This document shows, one piece after another, positions 34,602 through 41,562 of a stretch of DNA of 43,651 nucleotides (its first letter is position 1; every line of letters starts with the position of its first letter). The notes below the pieces were generated by a model. The model searched no databases. It was not told where the DNA came from and worked only from the letters and a program-made list of their open reading frames with translations. This stretch comes from Streptomyces amritsarensis (GTDB lineage: Bacteria > Actinomycetota > Actinomycetes > Streptomycetales > Streptomycetaceae): positions 1-43,651 of the forward strand of contig NZ_MQUR01000070.1 in NCBI RefSeq assembly GCF_001953875.1. The letters are read 5' to 3'. The translations under genes and the position numbers were made by a program.

Positions 34602-36646
34602 GATCCGGCGTTGACGTTGGCGAGGACGGCGGTGGCGATCGCCAGGACCACGGCGCCGGCGAGCAGGGCGCTCAGGTAGCTCTGCACGTTGCCGGTCTGG
34701 GCCCGGCGGACGAGGCCGCCGAGCAGCCGGGTGCCGGTGCCCGCGCCGCGGACGTAGGTGTCCACGACCTCGCGGTCGAGGAAGCCGACGAGGCGGGCGG
34801 CCGCGCGGACGGGGCGGACGAACAGCCGGTCGTAGACGGCGTCGAGGTGGAAGCCGGCGGCGGCGTGGCGGTGCAGGGGGCCCAGGAGGGCCCTGGCGGG
34901 GTCGGCGGCGGGACCCGCCGGGACGGCGGGGTGCTCGTGGGTGACTTCCGCGACCTCGGGCGTCTCGGCCGCGGACTCGGCGGCCGCGGTGGCCGCGGAC
35001 ACCGCGGCGGCCACGGCGGCCGGCTCCTCGGCGGCGGTGGCGGCGCGGGCGGGTCCGGCGGCGGGGGCGGTGGCGGCCTTGGCCGTGGCGCGCTGCCAGA
35101 GGGCGTAGGTGAGCATCGCGCCGATGACGGCGGCGCCGGTGCCGAGGACGGAGGTGGCCAGGGTCGGGGTGAGGGCCCTGCCGTCGAACCAGTCGGCGAG
35201 CGGGTCCGCCGCGAGGCCGAAGGCGACCGAGGGGACGGCCAGCAGCCACAGCACGCCGGTCATGGCGAAGGGCTCCTTGCCGTGGTCGGGGGCGGCGGCG
35301 CCCCGGCCGCGGAAGGCCATCAGCCACAGCCGGGCGGCGTAGGCGGCGGTGAGCAGGGCGGTGAGCACGCCGGCGGCCAGCACCAGCCAGCCGGCTGCGG
35401 CGGGAGCGGCGTCCGAGTGGCCGGTGGCGGCCTGCTCGGCGGCGACGAGGACGGCTTCCTTGGAGAAGAAGCCGGCGAAGGGCGGGATCGCGGCGAGGGC
35501 GAGCAGCGCGATCGTCATCGTCCAGAAGGCGTCGGGAATGCGCTTGGCCAGGCCGTCCATCCGGGACATGGCGGCCAGGGAGTTCGTACCCGCGGCGTGG
35601 ATGATCACGCCCGCGCCCAGGAAGAGGAGCGCCTTGAAGGCGCCGTGGGACAGGAGGTGGAAGACGGCCGCGCTGCGGTCGGCGACGGCCAGGGCGCCGG
35701 TCATGTAGGCGAGCTGGCCGATCGTGGAGTAGGCGAGCACCCGCTTGATGTCGTCCTGGGCGAGGGCGGCGAGGCCGGAGCCGACCATCGTGACGGCCGC
35801 CATGACGGCCATCACCACCAGTGCGGCGGCGGAGGCCGCGAAGACGGGAAGGAGGCGCGCGATGAAGTAGACACCGGCGGCGACCATCGTCGCGGCGTGG
35901 ATCAGCGCGGAGACGGGGGTGGGGCCCGCCATCGCGTCGGGGAGCCAGGTGTGCAGCGGGAACTGCGCGGACTTGCCGGCGACTCCGGCGAGCAGGAGCA
36001 GCGCGATCAGCGTCGGGTGGTCGAGTCCGCCGGCGGCGACGGTCCCGAGGATCTTGGTGATCCGGAAGGAGCCGGCGTCGGTGGCGAGCGCGAACAGGCC
36101 GATGAGGAAGGGGACGTCGCCGAGCTTGGTGACGAGGAAGGCCTTCAGGGAGGCGGAGCGGGCCGCTTCGGTCTCCCAGTAGTGGCCGACGAGGAAGTAG
36201 GAGCAGATGCCCATGACTTCCCAGCCGACCAGCAGCACCATCAGGTCGCCGGAGTAGACGACGAGCAGCATGGCGGAGGTGAACAGGGAGACGAGGCCGG
36301 CGTACGAGGGGTAGCGCGGGTCCTCGCGGAGGTATGCCGTCGAGTAGAGCTGTACGCAGGTGGCGACGACGCCGACCAGGACGGCGACCAGTGCGGCGAA
36401 GCCGTCGATGTACAGCGAGAGGTCGATCGGCACCGAGCCGGTCGGGGTCAGCTCGGTCGCGGTGCTGATGGGCTGCCCGCCGCCCTGGCGGACGGCGACG
36501 GTCACGGCCAGTACGGCGGCGGTGAGCGTCGGCAGGATCGCGAGCGGGCGGACGAAGCCGGGGGCGGTGCGGCCGAGCAGCAGGCCCGCCACCGCGCCCA
36601 GGAAGGGCAGCAGCGGGACGAGGACGGCGAGGGTCGTGGTGCTCAC
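34598..36646 (-). CDS. nuoL: NADH-quinone oxidoreductase subunit L (second set), with Ala-rich insert
   Basis: The distal antiporter-like subunit (682 aa). VLLVGWEVMGICSYFLVGHYW carries the helix-5 Glu; GKSAQFPLHTWLPDAMAGP carries the helix-7 Lys; AYSTIGQLAYMTGALAV follows. Near residues 480-560, after the core helices, lies a stretch of Ala/Glu/Pro-rich sequence (AAEEPAAVAAAVSAATAAAE) before LDAVYDRLFVRPVRAAAR, which starts the lateral-helix region. The insert appears longer than usual. GTG start overlaps the nuoK stop, with CGGAGG upstream. Confidence 0.95.
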   Translation of the reverse strand: MSTTTLAVLVPLLPFLGAVAGLLLGRTAPGFVRPLAILPTLTAAVLAVTVAVRQGGGQPISTATELTPTGSVPIDLSLYIDGFAALVAVLVGVVATCVQLYSTAYLREDPRYPSYAGLVSLFTSAMLLVVYSGDLMVLLVGWEVMGICSYFLVGHYWETEAARSASLKAFLVTKLGDVPFLIGLFALATDAGSFRITKILGTVAAGGLDHPTLIALLLLAGVAGKSAQFPLHTWLPDAMAGPTPVSALIHAATMVAAGVYFIARLLPVFAASAAALVVMAVMAAVTMVGSGLAALAQDDIKRVLAYSTIGQLAYMTGALAVADRSAAVFHLLSHGAFKALLFLGAGVIIHAAGTNSLAAMSRMDGLAKRIPDAFWTMTIALLALAAIPPFAGFFSKEAVLVAAEQAATGHSDAAPAAAGWLVLAAGVLTALLTAAYAARLWLMAFRGRGAAAPDHGKEPFAMTGVLWLLAVPSVAFGLAADPLADWFDGRALTPTLATSVLGTGAAVIGAMLTYALWQRATAKAATAPAAGPARAATAAEEPAAVAAAVSAATAAAESAAETPEVAEVTHEHPAVPAGPAADPARALLGPLHRHAAAGFHLDAVYDRLFVRPVRAAARLVGFLDREVVDTYVRGAGTGTRLLGGLVRRAQTGNVQSYLSALLAGAVVLAIATAVLANVNAGS

Positions 36647-37026
36647 GCGGCGACCTCCGGCCGGGCGGTGCTGGTGGTGTCTGCGGTGCTGCCGCCGGTG
36701 GTGTTCGGGTCGGGCTCGTGGCCTTCGGCGGTGTCGCGCAGGCGGTCGACGTCGGAGGTGCCGCGGTTGCGGTACACCATCAGCACGATCGCGAGGCCGA
36801 TGCCGATCTCGGCGGCGGCGATGGCGATGGTGAAGAGGGTGAGGGCCTGGCCGGCGTGCAGGGTGTCGCGCAGCCATACGTCGAAGGCCACCAGGTTGAG
36901 GTTGACGGCGTTGAGCATCAGCTCGACGGACATCAGGACCAGGATGGCGTTGCGGCGGGCGAGCACTCCGTACAGGCCCGTGCAGAAGAGGAGCGCCGCG
37001 AGCACGGCGGGGTAGGCGAGGTGCAT
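36643..37026 (-). CDS. nuoK: NADH-quinone oxidoreductase subunit K (second set)
   Basis: Complex I membrane subunit (127 aa, three helices). The glutamates of helices 2 and 3 that pass protons are present in MSVELMLNAVNLNL and AIAAAEIGIGLAIVL. Family members are about 100 aa; here a hydrophilic Thr/Asp/Gly-rich tail of about 35 residues is added at the C-terminus. ATG 37026 overlaps the nuoJ stop by one base (TGATG). Confidence 0.95.
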   Translation of the reverse strand: MHLAYPAVLAALLFCTGLYGVLARRNAILVLMSVELMLNAVNLNLVAFDVWLRDTLHAGQALTLFTIAIAAAEIGIGLAIVLMVYRNRGTSDVDRLRDTAEGHEPDPNTTGGSTADTTSTARPEVAA

Positions 37027-37613
37027 CAGCGCTTCCCCTTGTCACGGGCGTCGGCGGGGTCGTTGCGGCGGGACAGCACGATGGCGCCGATGAGGGCGGC
37101 GAGGAGGAGAACGGAGAGTGCCTCGAAGGGCAGCACCCAGTGCTGGAAGAGGATCTCGCCGGAGACCTTCGTGGAGCCCTGGACCGGCCCGTCCAGGTCG
37201 ATCCAGGTGGTGCGGAAGGCGTCGACGACCACCCAGACCAGGGACGCTGCGGCGACGACGGCGACGCCGAGCGCGATCCACCGGTTGCCGGAGTCCGCGT
37301 CCGGGGAGCGGCCGATGGGGGCCTTGGTGAGCATCAGCCCGAAGAGGAGGAGGACGATCACGGAGCCGAGGTAGATCAGGACCTGGACCCAGGCGATGAA
37401 CTCGGCGGTCAGCAGCAGGTACTCGACGGCGATGCCGCCGAGGGCGACGACCAGCCAGAGGGCGGCGTGCACCAGCTGCTTGGTGGTGACCGTGACGAGG
37501 GCCGCGCCGAAGGTGGCGAGGCCCACGAGGAGGAAGGCGATCTCGACGCCGGTCGGGGACAGGAAACCGGGCCCGTTGGTGGCGGCTGCGGCCACGGTGG
37601 CGGCGGGGGTCAC
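37026..37613 (-). CDS. nuoJ: NADH-quinone oxidoreductase subunit J (second set)
   Basis: Complex I membrane subunit (195 aa, five helices). Helix 3 is AEFIAWVQVLIYLGSVIVLLL, whose bulge region takes part in coupling; YLGAVxVLFLF is the usual form. GTG 37613 overlaps the nuoI stop (GTGA), with CGGAG upstream. The C-terminus is polar (RRNDPADARDKGKR). Confidence 0.95.
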   Translation of the reverse strand: MTPAATVAAAATNGPGFLSPTGVEIAFLLVGLATFGAALVTVTTKQLVHAALWLVVALGGIAVEYLLLTAEFIAWVQVLIYLGSVIVLLLFGLMLTKAPIGRSPDADSGNRWIALGVAVVAAASLVWVVVDAFRTTWIDLDGPVQGSTKVSGEILFQHWVLPFEALSVLLLAALIGAIVLSRRNDPADARDKGKR

Positions 37614-38224
37614 GCGTCTGACTCCGGGGTCGGGGTGGTCGGCGGTTCGTTCTCGGCCGCCTGCGCTGCGGCTTCGGCTGCGGCGGCCGCCGCAGCGGCT
37701 GACGCTGCCGCTTCGGCCTTCTCCACCGCCTTGCGGGCGGCGCCGATCTCCTTGGGCTCCTCGGCCCGCGGGTCGAGGGCGGGCGGGGCGGGGACCGTCC
37801 ACATCCACTCGCGCAGTTTGTCGCGCTCGTGGGTCAGCTCGTGGATGTCGGTCTCCGCGTACTCGAACTCCGGCGACCAGAAGAGGGCGTCGAAGGGGCA
37901 CACCTCGATGCAGATGCCGCAGTACATGCAGAGCGAGAAGTCGATCGCGAAGCGGTCGAGGACGTTGCGGCTGCGCTCACGCCCACCGGGTGTGACGGCG
38001 GGGACCGTCTCCTTGTGGGAGTCGATGTAGATGCACCAGTCGGGGCACTCACGGGCGCAGAGCATGCAGACCGTGCAGTTCTCCTCGAACAGGCCGATGA
38101 CCCCGCGGGAGCGGGGCGGGAGCTCGGGCTGGACGTCGGGGTACTGGGCCGTGTGCGAGCGCTTCGTCATGGTGCGCAGCGTGACGGCCAGGCCCTTGGC
38201 GAGGCCGGATCCGGGGATGGGCAT
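37610..38224 (-). CDS. nuoI: NADH-quinone oxidoreductase subunit I (second set), 2x[4Fe-4S]
   Basis: The ferredoxin-like subunit (204 aa) that passes electrons to cluster N2 in NuoB. Two complete cluster motifs are visible, CTVCMLCARECP (about 50-61) and CMYCGICIEVCP (about 99-110). The C-terminal 50-60 residues are an added Ala/Glu-rich helix (KAVEKAEAAASAAAAAAAAE) and Pro/Thr-rich end, not part of the family core. ATG 38224 overlaps the nuoH stop by one base (TAATG), with AAGGTGG upstream. Confidence 0.95.
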   Translation of the reverse strand: MPIPGSGLAKGLAVTLRTMTKRSHTAQYPDVQPELPPRSRGVIGLFEENCTVCMLCARECPDWCIYIDSHKETVPAVTPGGRERSRNVLDRFAIDFSLCMYCGICIEVCPFDALFWSPEFEYAETDIHELTHERDKLREWMWTVPAPPALDPRAEEPKEIGAARKAVEKAEAAASAAAAAAAAEAAAQAAENEPPTTPTPESDA

Positions 38225-39192
38225 TACTGGATCGCCACCTTCACGATGCCGGTGAGCGCGATCTGGGCGAGCGCGAGCGGGATGAGTGCGGTCCAGGCGA
38301 GCTTCTGGAGCTGGTCCTCGCGCAGGCGCGGGTAGCTCACGCGGAGCCAGATCACGACGAAGGCGAGGACTGCGGTCTTGAGCAGCGTCCAGACCCAGCC
38401 GAGGCCCTCGGCGCCGAGGGGGCCGTGCCAGCCGCCGAGGAACAGGACGGTGGTGAGGAAGCACAGGACGACGATGCCTGCGTACTCGGCGAGCAGGAAC
38501 AGGGCGAAGCGCAGGCCCGTGTACTCGGTGTACGCGCCGAAGATGATCTCGGAGTCGGCGACGGGCATGTCGAAGGGGGGCCGCTGCAGTTCGGCGAGGC
38601 CGGCGGTGAAGAACACGAGGGCGCCGACGATCTGCCAGGGCAGCCACCACCACTCGAAGGCCTCCACGATGCCGGGGAGGGAGACCGTCCCGGCGGCCAT
38701 CGCCACGGAGGCGGCGGCGAGCAGCATGGGGAGTTCGTAGGCGAGCAGCTGTGCGGCGGTGCGCAGGCCGCCGAGCAGGGAGAACTTGTTCGCGGAGGCC
38801 CAGCCGGCCATGAGGGAGCCGAGGACTCCGACGCCCATGACGGCCAGTACGAAGAACACGCCGGCGTCGATGACCTGGCCGACCGCGCCCTCGCCCGGGC
38901 CGATCGGGATGGCGAGGAGGACGAGGAGGTACGGCAGCAGGGCGACGGCGGGGGCCAGCTGGAAGATCCGGCGGTCGGCGCCCGCGGGGACGACGTCTTC
39001 CTTCTGCGCGAACTTCACGCCGTCGGCGACGAGCTGGGCCCAGCCGTGGAAGCCGCCGGCGTACATCGGACCGAGGCGGCCCTGCATGTGGGCCATCACC
39101 TTGTGCTCGGTCTGCCCGACGACGAGCGGGAGCACGAGGAAGACGGCGAAGACGACGATCAGCCGCAGGGCGACGTCGAGGACGTCGTTCAC
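38224..39192 (-). CDS. nuoH: NADH-quinone oxidoreductase subunit H (second set)
   Basis: The membrane subunit (322 aa, eight helices) that joins the two arms and forms the quinone entry with NuoB and NuoD. MQGRLGPMYAG and DGVKFAQKEDVVPAGADR line the first loop. ELQRPPFDMPVADSEIIFGA followed by YTEYTGLRFALF is the conserved acidic third loop. GTG 39192 overlaps the nuoC stop (GTGA), with GGAGG six bases upstream. No nuoD precedes it, as it would in a normal operon. Confidence 0.95.
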   Translation of the reverse strand: MNDVLDVALRLIVVFAVFLVLPLVVGQTEHKVMAHMQGRLGPMYAGGFHGWAQLVADGVKFAQKEDVVPAGADRRIFQLAPAVALLPYLLVLLAIPIGPGEGAVGQVIDAGVFFVLAVMGVGVLGSLMAGWASANKFSLLGGLRTAAQLLAYELPMLLAAASVAMAAGTVSLPGIVEAFEWWWLPWQIVGALVFFTAGLAELQRPPFDMPVADSEIIFGAYTEYTGLRFALFLLAEYAGIVVLCFLTTVLFLGGWHGPLGAEGLGWVWTLLKTAVLAFVVIWLRVSYPRLREDQLQKLAWTALIPLALAQIALTGIVKVAIQ

Positions 39193-40427
39193 GCGTCGCC
39201 TCCGTTGTCGGTGGTGGGGTCGGTCTCGGGGGATGCCCCGGGCCCGTCCTTCTGGGCCGGCCGGGGGGCCGGCTCGCCGAAGGCGGGCTTCGGGTCGTGC
39301 CAGGGGGCGTCGGAGCTGCGGGGTGCGGGGCGGCGCGGGGCGCGCGGCGCGGGCTCCGCGGCCGGGGCGTCGGCGTCCGGGGCGGCCGGCCCCGTGCCGG
39401 TGGCCTCGCCGGCCGGCGCGGCCTCGGCCTGGCTCGCCGAGCCGTCCGCCGCGCTGCGGGTGCGGCGCGGCGGGCGGGCCGGAGCTTCGGTGGTCTCCGT
39501 CGCCGGAGCGGCAGCATCCGGGGCTGCCTGCTCCGGAGCGGCATCGTCCGCGGCGGCGGCGTCGGCCGCCTGGCTCGCGGAGCCGTCCGCCACCGAGCGG
39601 GTGCGGCGCGGCGGGCGGGCCGGGGTTTCCGGGCTCGGCGCGGCCTCGGCCTGGCTCGCGGAGCCGTCCGCCACCGAGCGGGTACGGCGCGGCGGCGGGG
39701 CGGCGGCGGCTTCGGCGGCCTGGGTGGCCGAGCCCTCGGCGACCGATCGGGTCCGGCGGGCGGGGGCGCCCTCGCGCGGGGTACGCGCGGCGGCGCCGGC
39801 TGCTCCGGCGGCACGCGGGGTGCGGGCCGGACGGGTCGGGGCCGGCGGGAGCTGGCCCTTCAGCGGGCCCCAGTCGTTGGGGTCCGGCACACCGGGCGGC
39901 AGCATCTGGCGGCGCTTCGGGGCGTCGGGGTCGTGGGCCTCGCCCGGCTCCTTGGCGCCCGGCCAGGCCTTCGCGACGCGTGCGGCCAGCACGAAGTCCT
40001 TGCGCAGCGGATGCCCCTCGAAGTTCTCCGGGAGGAGGAGGTGCACCAGGTTCGGGTGGTCGGTGAAGGTGATCCCGAACATCTCGAACGTCTCGCGCTC
40101 GTGCCACTCCGCCCCCGCGTAGACGGCGACCGCCGACGGAAGGGAAGGGGCGCCGTGCGGGACGGTCGTGCGCAACAGGAGCCGGCGTACGCGGTGGTTC
40201 TCCAGCGACGCGACGTGGGCGCAGACCCGGAAGCCGGTGCCGGGCTCGTCCACGGCGCTCAGCCAGTCGAAGTACGTGCAGCCCAGCTTGTCCCGGGCGA
40301 TCTCCAGCGAGGAGATCCAGCTGCCGACGGGCACGTCCACGGTGAGGACGTCGTACGACAGCTCCGCGGTGGCCTCGGCGCCGAAGACCGTCGGCGCGGC
40401 GTCGGGGAGGGAGTCGTAGAGGTTCAC
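39189..40427 (-). CDS. nuoC: NADH-quinone oxidoreductase subunit C (second set) with long repetitive tail
   Basis: The 30-kDa peripheral-arm subunit of complex I. Residues 1-155 are the NuoC domain: YFDWLSAVDEPGTGFRVCAH, then WHERETFEMFGITFTDHPN and LLPENFEGHPLRKDF, the family signature. Residues 156-195 are a conserved-looking Pro-rich end (MLPPGVPDPNDWGPLKG). From about 196 to 412 follows a disordered Ala/Pro/Arg/Glu tail with four copies of RRTRSVADGSASQA (starting at 224, 247, 274 and 321). There is no NuoD fusion after it: the tail has none of the NuoD signatures. GTG 40427 overlaps the nuoB stop (GTGA). Total 412 aa, about twice a normal NuoC. Confidence 0.93.
   Translation of the reverse strand: MNLYDSLPDAAPTVFGAEATAELSYDVLTVDVPVGSWISSLEIARDKLGCTYFDWLSAVDEPGTGFRVCAHVASLENHRVRRLLLRTTVPHGAPSLPSAVAVYAGAEWHERETFEMFGITFTDHPNLVHLLLPENFEGHPLRKDFVLAARVAKAWPGAKEPGEAHDPDAPKRRQMLPPGVPDPNDWGPLKGQLPPAPTRPARTPRAAGAAGAAARTPREGAPARRTRSVAEGSATQAAEAAAAPPPRRTRSVADGSASQAEAAPSPETPARPPRRTRSVADGSASQAADAAAADDAAPEQAAPDAAAPATETTEAPARPPRRTRSAADGSASQAEAAPAGEATGTGPAAPDADAPAAEPAPRAPRRPAPRSSDAPWHDPKPAFGEPAPRPAQKDGPGASPETDPTTDNGGDA
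39426..39758 (-). repeat. four repeats in the nuoC tail
   Basis: The DNA encoding RRTRSVAEGSATQA, RRTRSVADGSASQA (twice) and RRTRSAADGSASQA is nearly identical in each copy. Spacers of 9, 13 and 33 residues (PARPPR-like and Ala-rich) separate them. Third positions differ in places, so the copies are not all freshly duplicated. Confidence 0.85.
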
Positions 40428-41017
40428 GCGCCGGCCCCCTGTCCGGGTGCCGGCGGGGCCGTGACCAGGCCGCTGGTCAGCTGGGAGACGGACGGACCGG
40501 AGGCGTAGCGTTCGGCCAGCGACTCGCGGGCGATCTTCTCCTGGAGCTTGAGGATGCCCTGGAGGAGCGCCTCCGGGCGCGGCGGGCAGCCGGGTACGTA
40601 GACGTCGACGGGGATGATCTGGTCGACGCCCTTCGTCACCGAGTACGAGTCCCAGTACGGGCCGCCGCAGTTGGAGCAGGCCCCGAAGGAGATGACGTAC
40701 TTCGGCTCCGGCATCTGCTCGTACAGCCGCTTGACGGCCGGGGCCATCTTGTCCGTGACGGTGCCCGAGACGATCATCAGGTCGGCCTGGCGCGGCCCCG
40801 GTGCGAAGGGGATGACGCCGAGGCGGATGAAGTCGTGCCGGGCCATGGAGGCGGCGATGAACTCGATCGCGCAGCAGGCCAGGCCGAAGTTGAAGACCCA
40901 CAGGCTGTACCGGCGGCCCCAGTTCAGGACCACCTTCATCGGTTCCGGGGCCAGACGGGAGAGGACTCCGAGGCGCTTGGGCTCGGGGAGCAGCTCCGGC
41001 TGAGGTGTCACGTCCAT
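40424..41017 (-). CDS. nuoB: NADH-quinone oxidoreductase subunit B (second set), N2 cluster
   Basis: The subunit (197 aa) holding the terminal [4Fe-4S] cluster N2 that reduces quinone. All four ligands are present: the CC pair in FGLACCAIEFIA, the cysteine in ISFGACSNCGG, and YVPGCPPRPEAL. The segment RHDFIRLGVIPFAPGPRQAD lines the quinone cavity. The C-terminal 30 residues are a low-complexity tail. ATG 41017 lies ten bases inside the end of nuoA. Confidence 0.96.
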   Translation of the reverse strand: MDVTPQPELLPEPKRLGVLSRLAPEPMKVVLNWGRRYSLWVFNFGLACCAIEFIAASMARHDFIRLGVIPFAPGPRQADLMIVSGTVTDKMAPAVKRLYEQMPEPKYVISFGACSNCGGPYWDSYSVTKGVDQIIPVDVYVPGCPPRPEALLQGILKLQEKIARESLAERYASGPSVSQLTSGLVTAPPAPGQGAGA

Positions 41018-41415
41018 TCGAGGACGCCCTTCTTGTACGCATAGAGCAGGCCGACGGCGAGGAAGCCCAGGAAGATGAACATCTCGACCAGGGTCGTGGC
41101 GCCGTAGCCGGCAGCGGCGAACACCGTCGCCCACGGGAAGAGGAAGATCGAGTCGACGGCGAAGATGACGTAGAGGAAGGCGTAGACGTAGTAGCGGACC
41201 TGGGTGTGCGCCCAGCCCTCGCCGACGGGGTCCACGCCGCATTCGTACGTCAGCAGCTTCTCGGGCGTCGGGACCACGGGCCGCAGCAGGCGGCCCGCGC
41301 CGAAGGCGACGGCCACGAAGAGCACACCGAGAGCCGCGAGCAGTCCGACGACCGAATAACTCCGGAAGTAGTCCGCCGCGAGCACGGTTACGGTCGATAC
41401 CGTTGGTTCGGGCAC
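41008..41415 (-). CDS. nuoA: NADH-quinone oxidoreductase subunit A (second set)
   Basis: Complex I membrane subunit (135 aa, three helices). The loop after helix 1 is KLLTYECGVDPVGEGW, with the conserved ECG. Helix 2 is YYVYAFLYVIFAVDSIFLFPWA; most NuoA have FDVE where FAVD stands. I start at GTG 41415 (MPEPTVSTVTVLAADYF), preceded by GAGGA seven bases away; a GTG at 41439 has no ribosome binding site. First gene of the operon, divergent from the histidine kinase. Confidence 0.94.
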   Translation of the reverse strand: MPEPTVSTVTVLAADYFRSYSVVGLLAALGVLFVAVAFGAGRLLRPVVPTPEKLLTYECGVDPVGEGWAHTQVRYYVYAFLYVIFAVDSIFLFPWATVFAAAGYGATTLVEMFIFLGFLAVGLLYAYKKGVLEWT

Positions 41416-41562
41416 GTCCGTTCCTCGCTCCTCGGTCACTGTCGACGATCTGGTACGGACGGGAGTCTAGGGCCTGCCTCACACGGGGTGGGGTTATCCC
41501 CCGTTCACAGCACCCCGGCCACCCCATGGCATCAGCGAGCCGCGCTTGACAGGCTGTCGCGC
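41416..41562. promoter_or_regulatory. divergent promoter region, nuo operon / histidine kinase
   Basis: 147 bases must drive both directions. On the minus strand TAGACT (41464-41469) is a fair -10 for nuoA. GGGG-TTAT-CCCC (41490-41501) can form a hairpin. A palindrome GACAG-G-CTGTC (41548-41558) ends 4 bases before the kinase ATG and includes TTGACA. No convincing pair of hexamers was found for the kinase. Confidence 0.4.

Noticed and set aside
39189..40427. Possible NuoC-NuoD fusion
   Set aside because: The 412-residue length suggested it, but residues after about 195 contain only disordered repeats and no NuoD motif.
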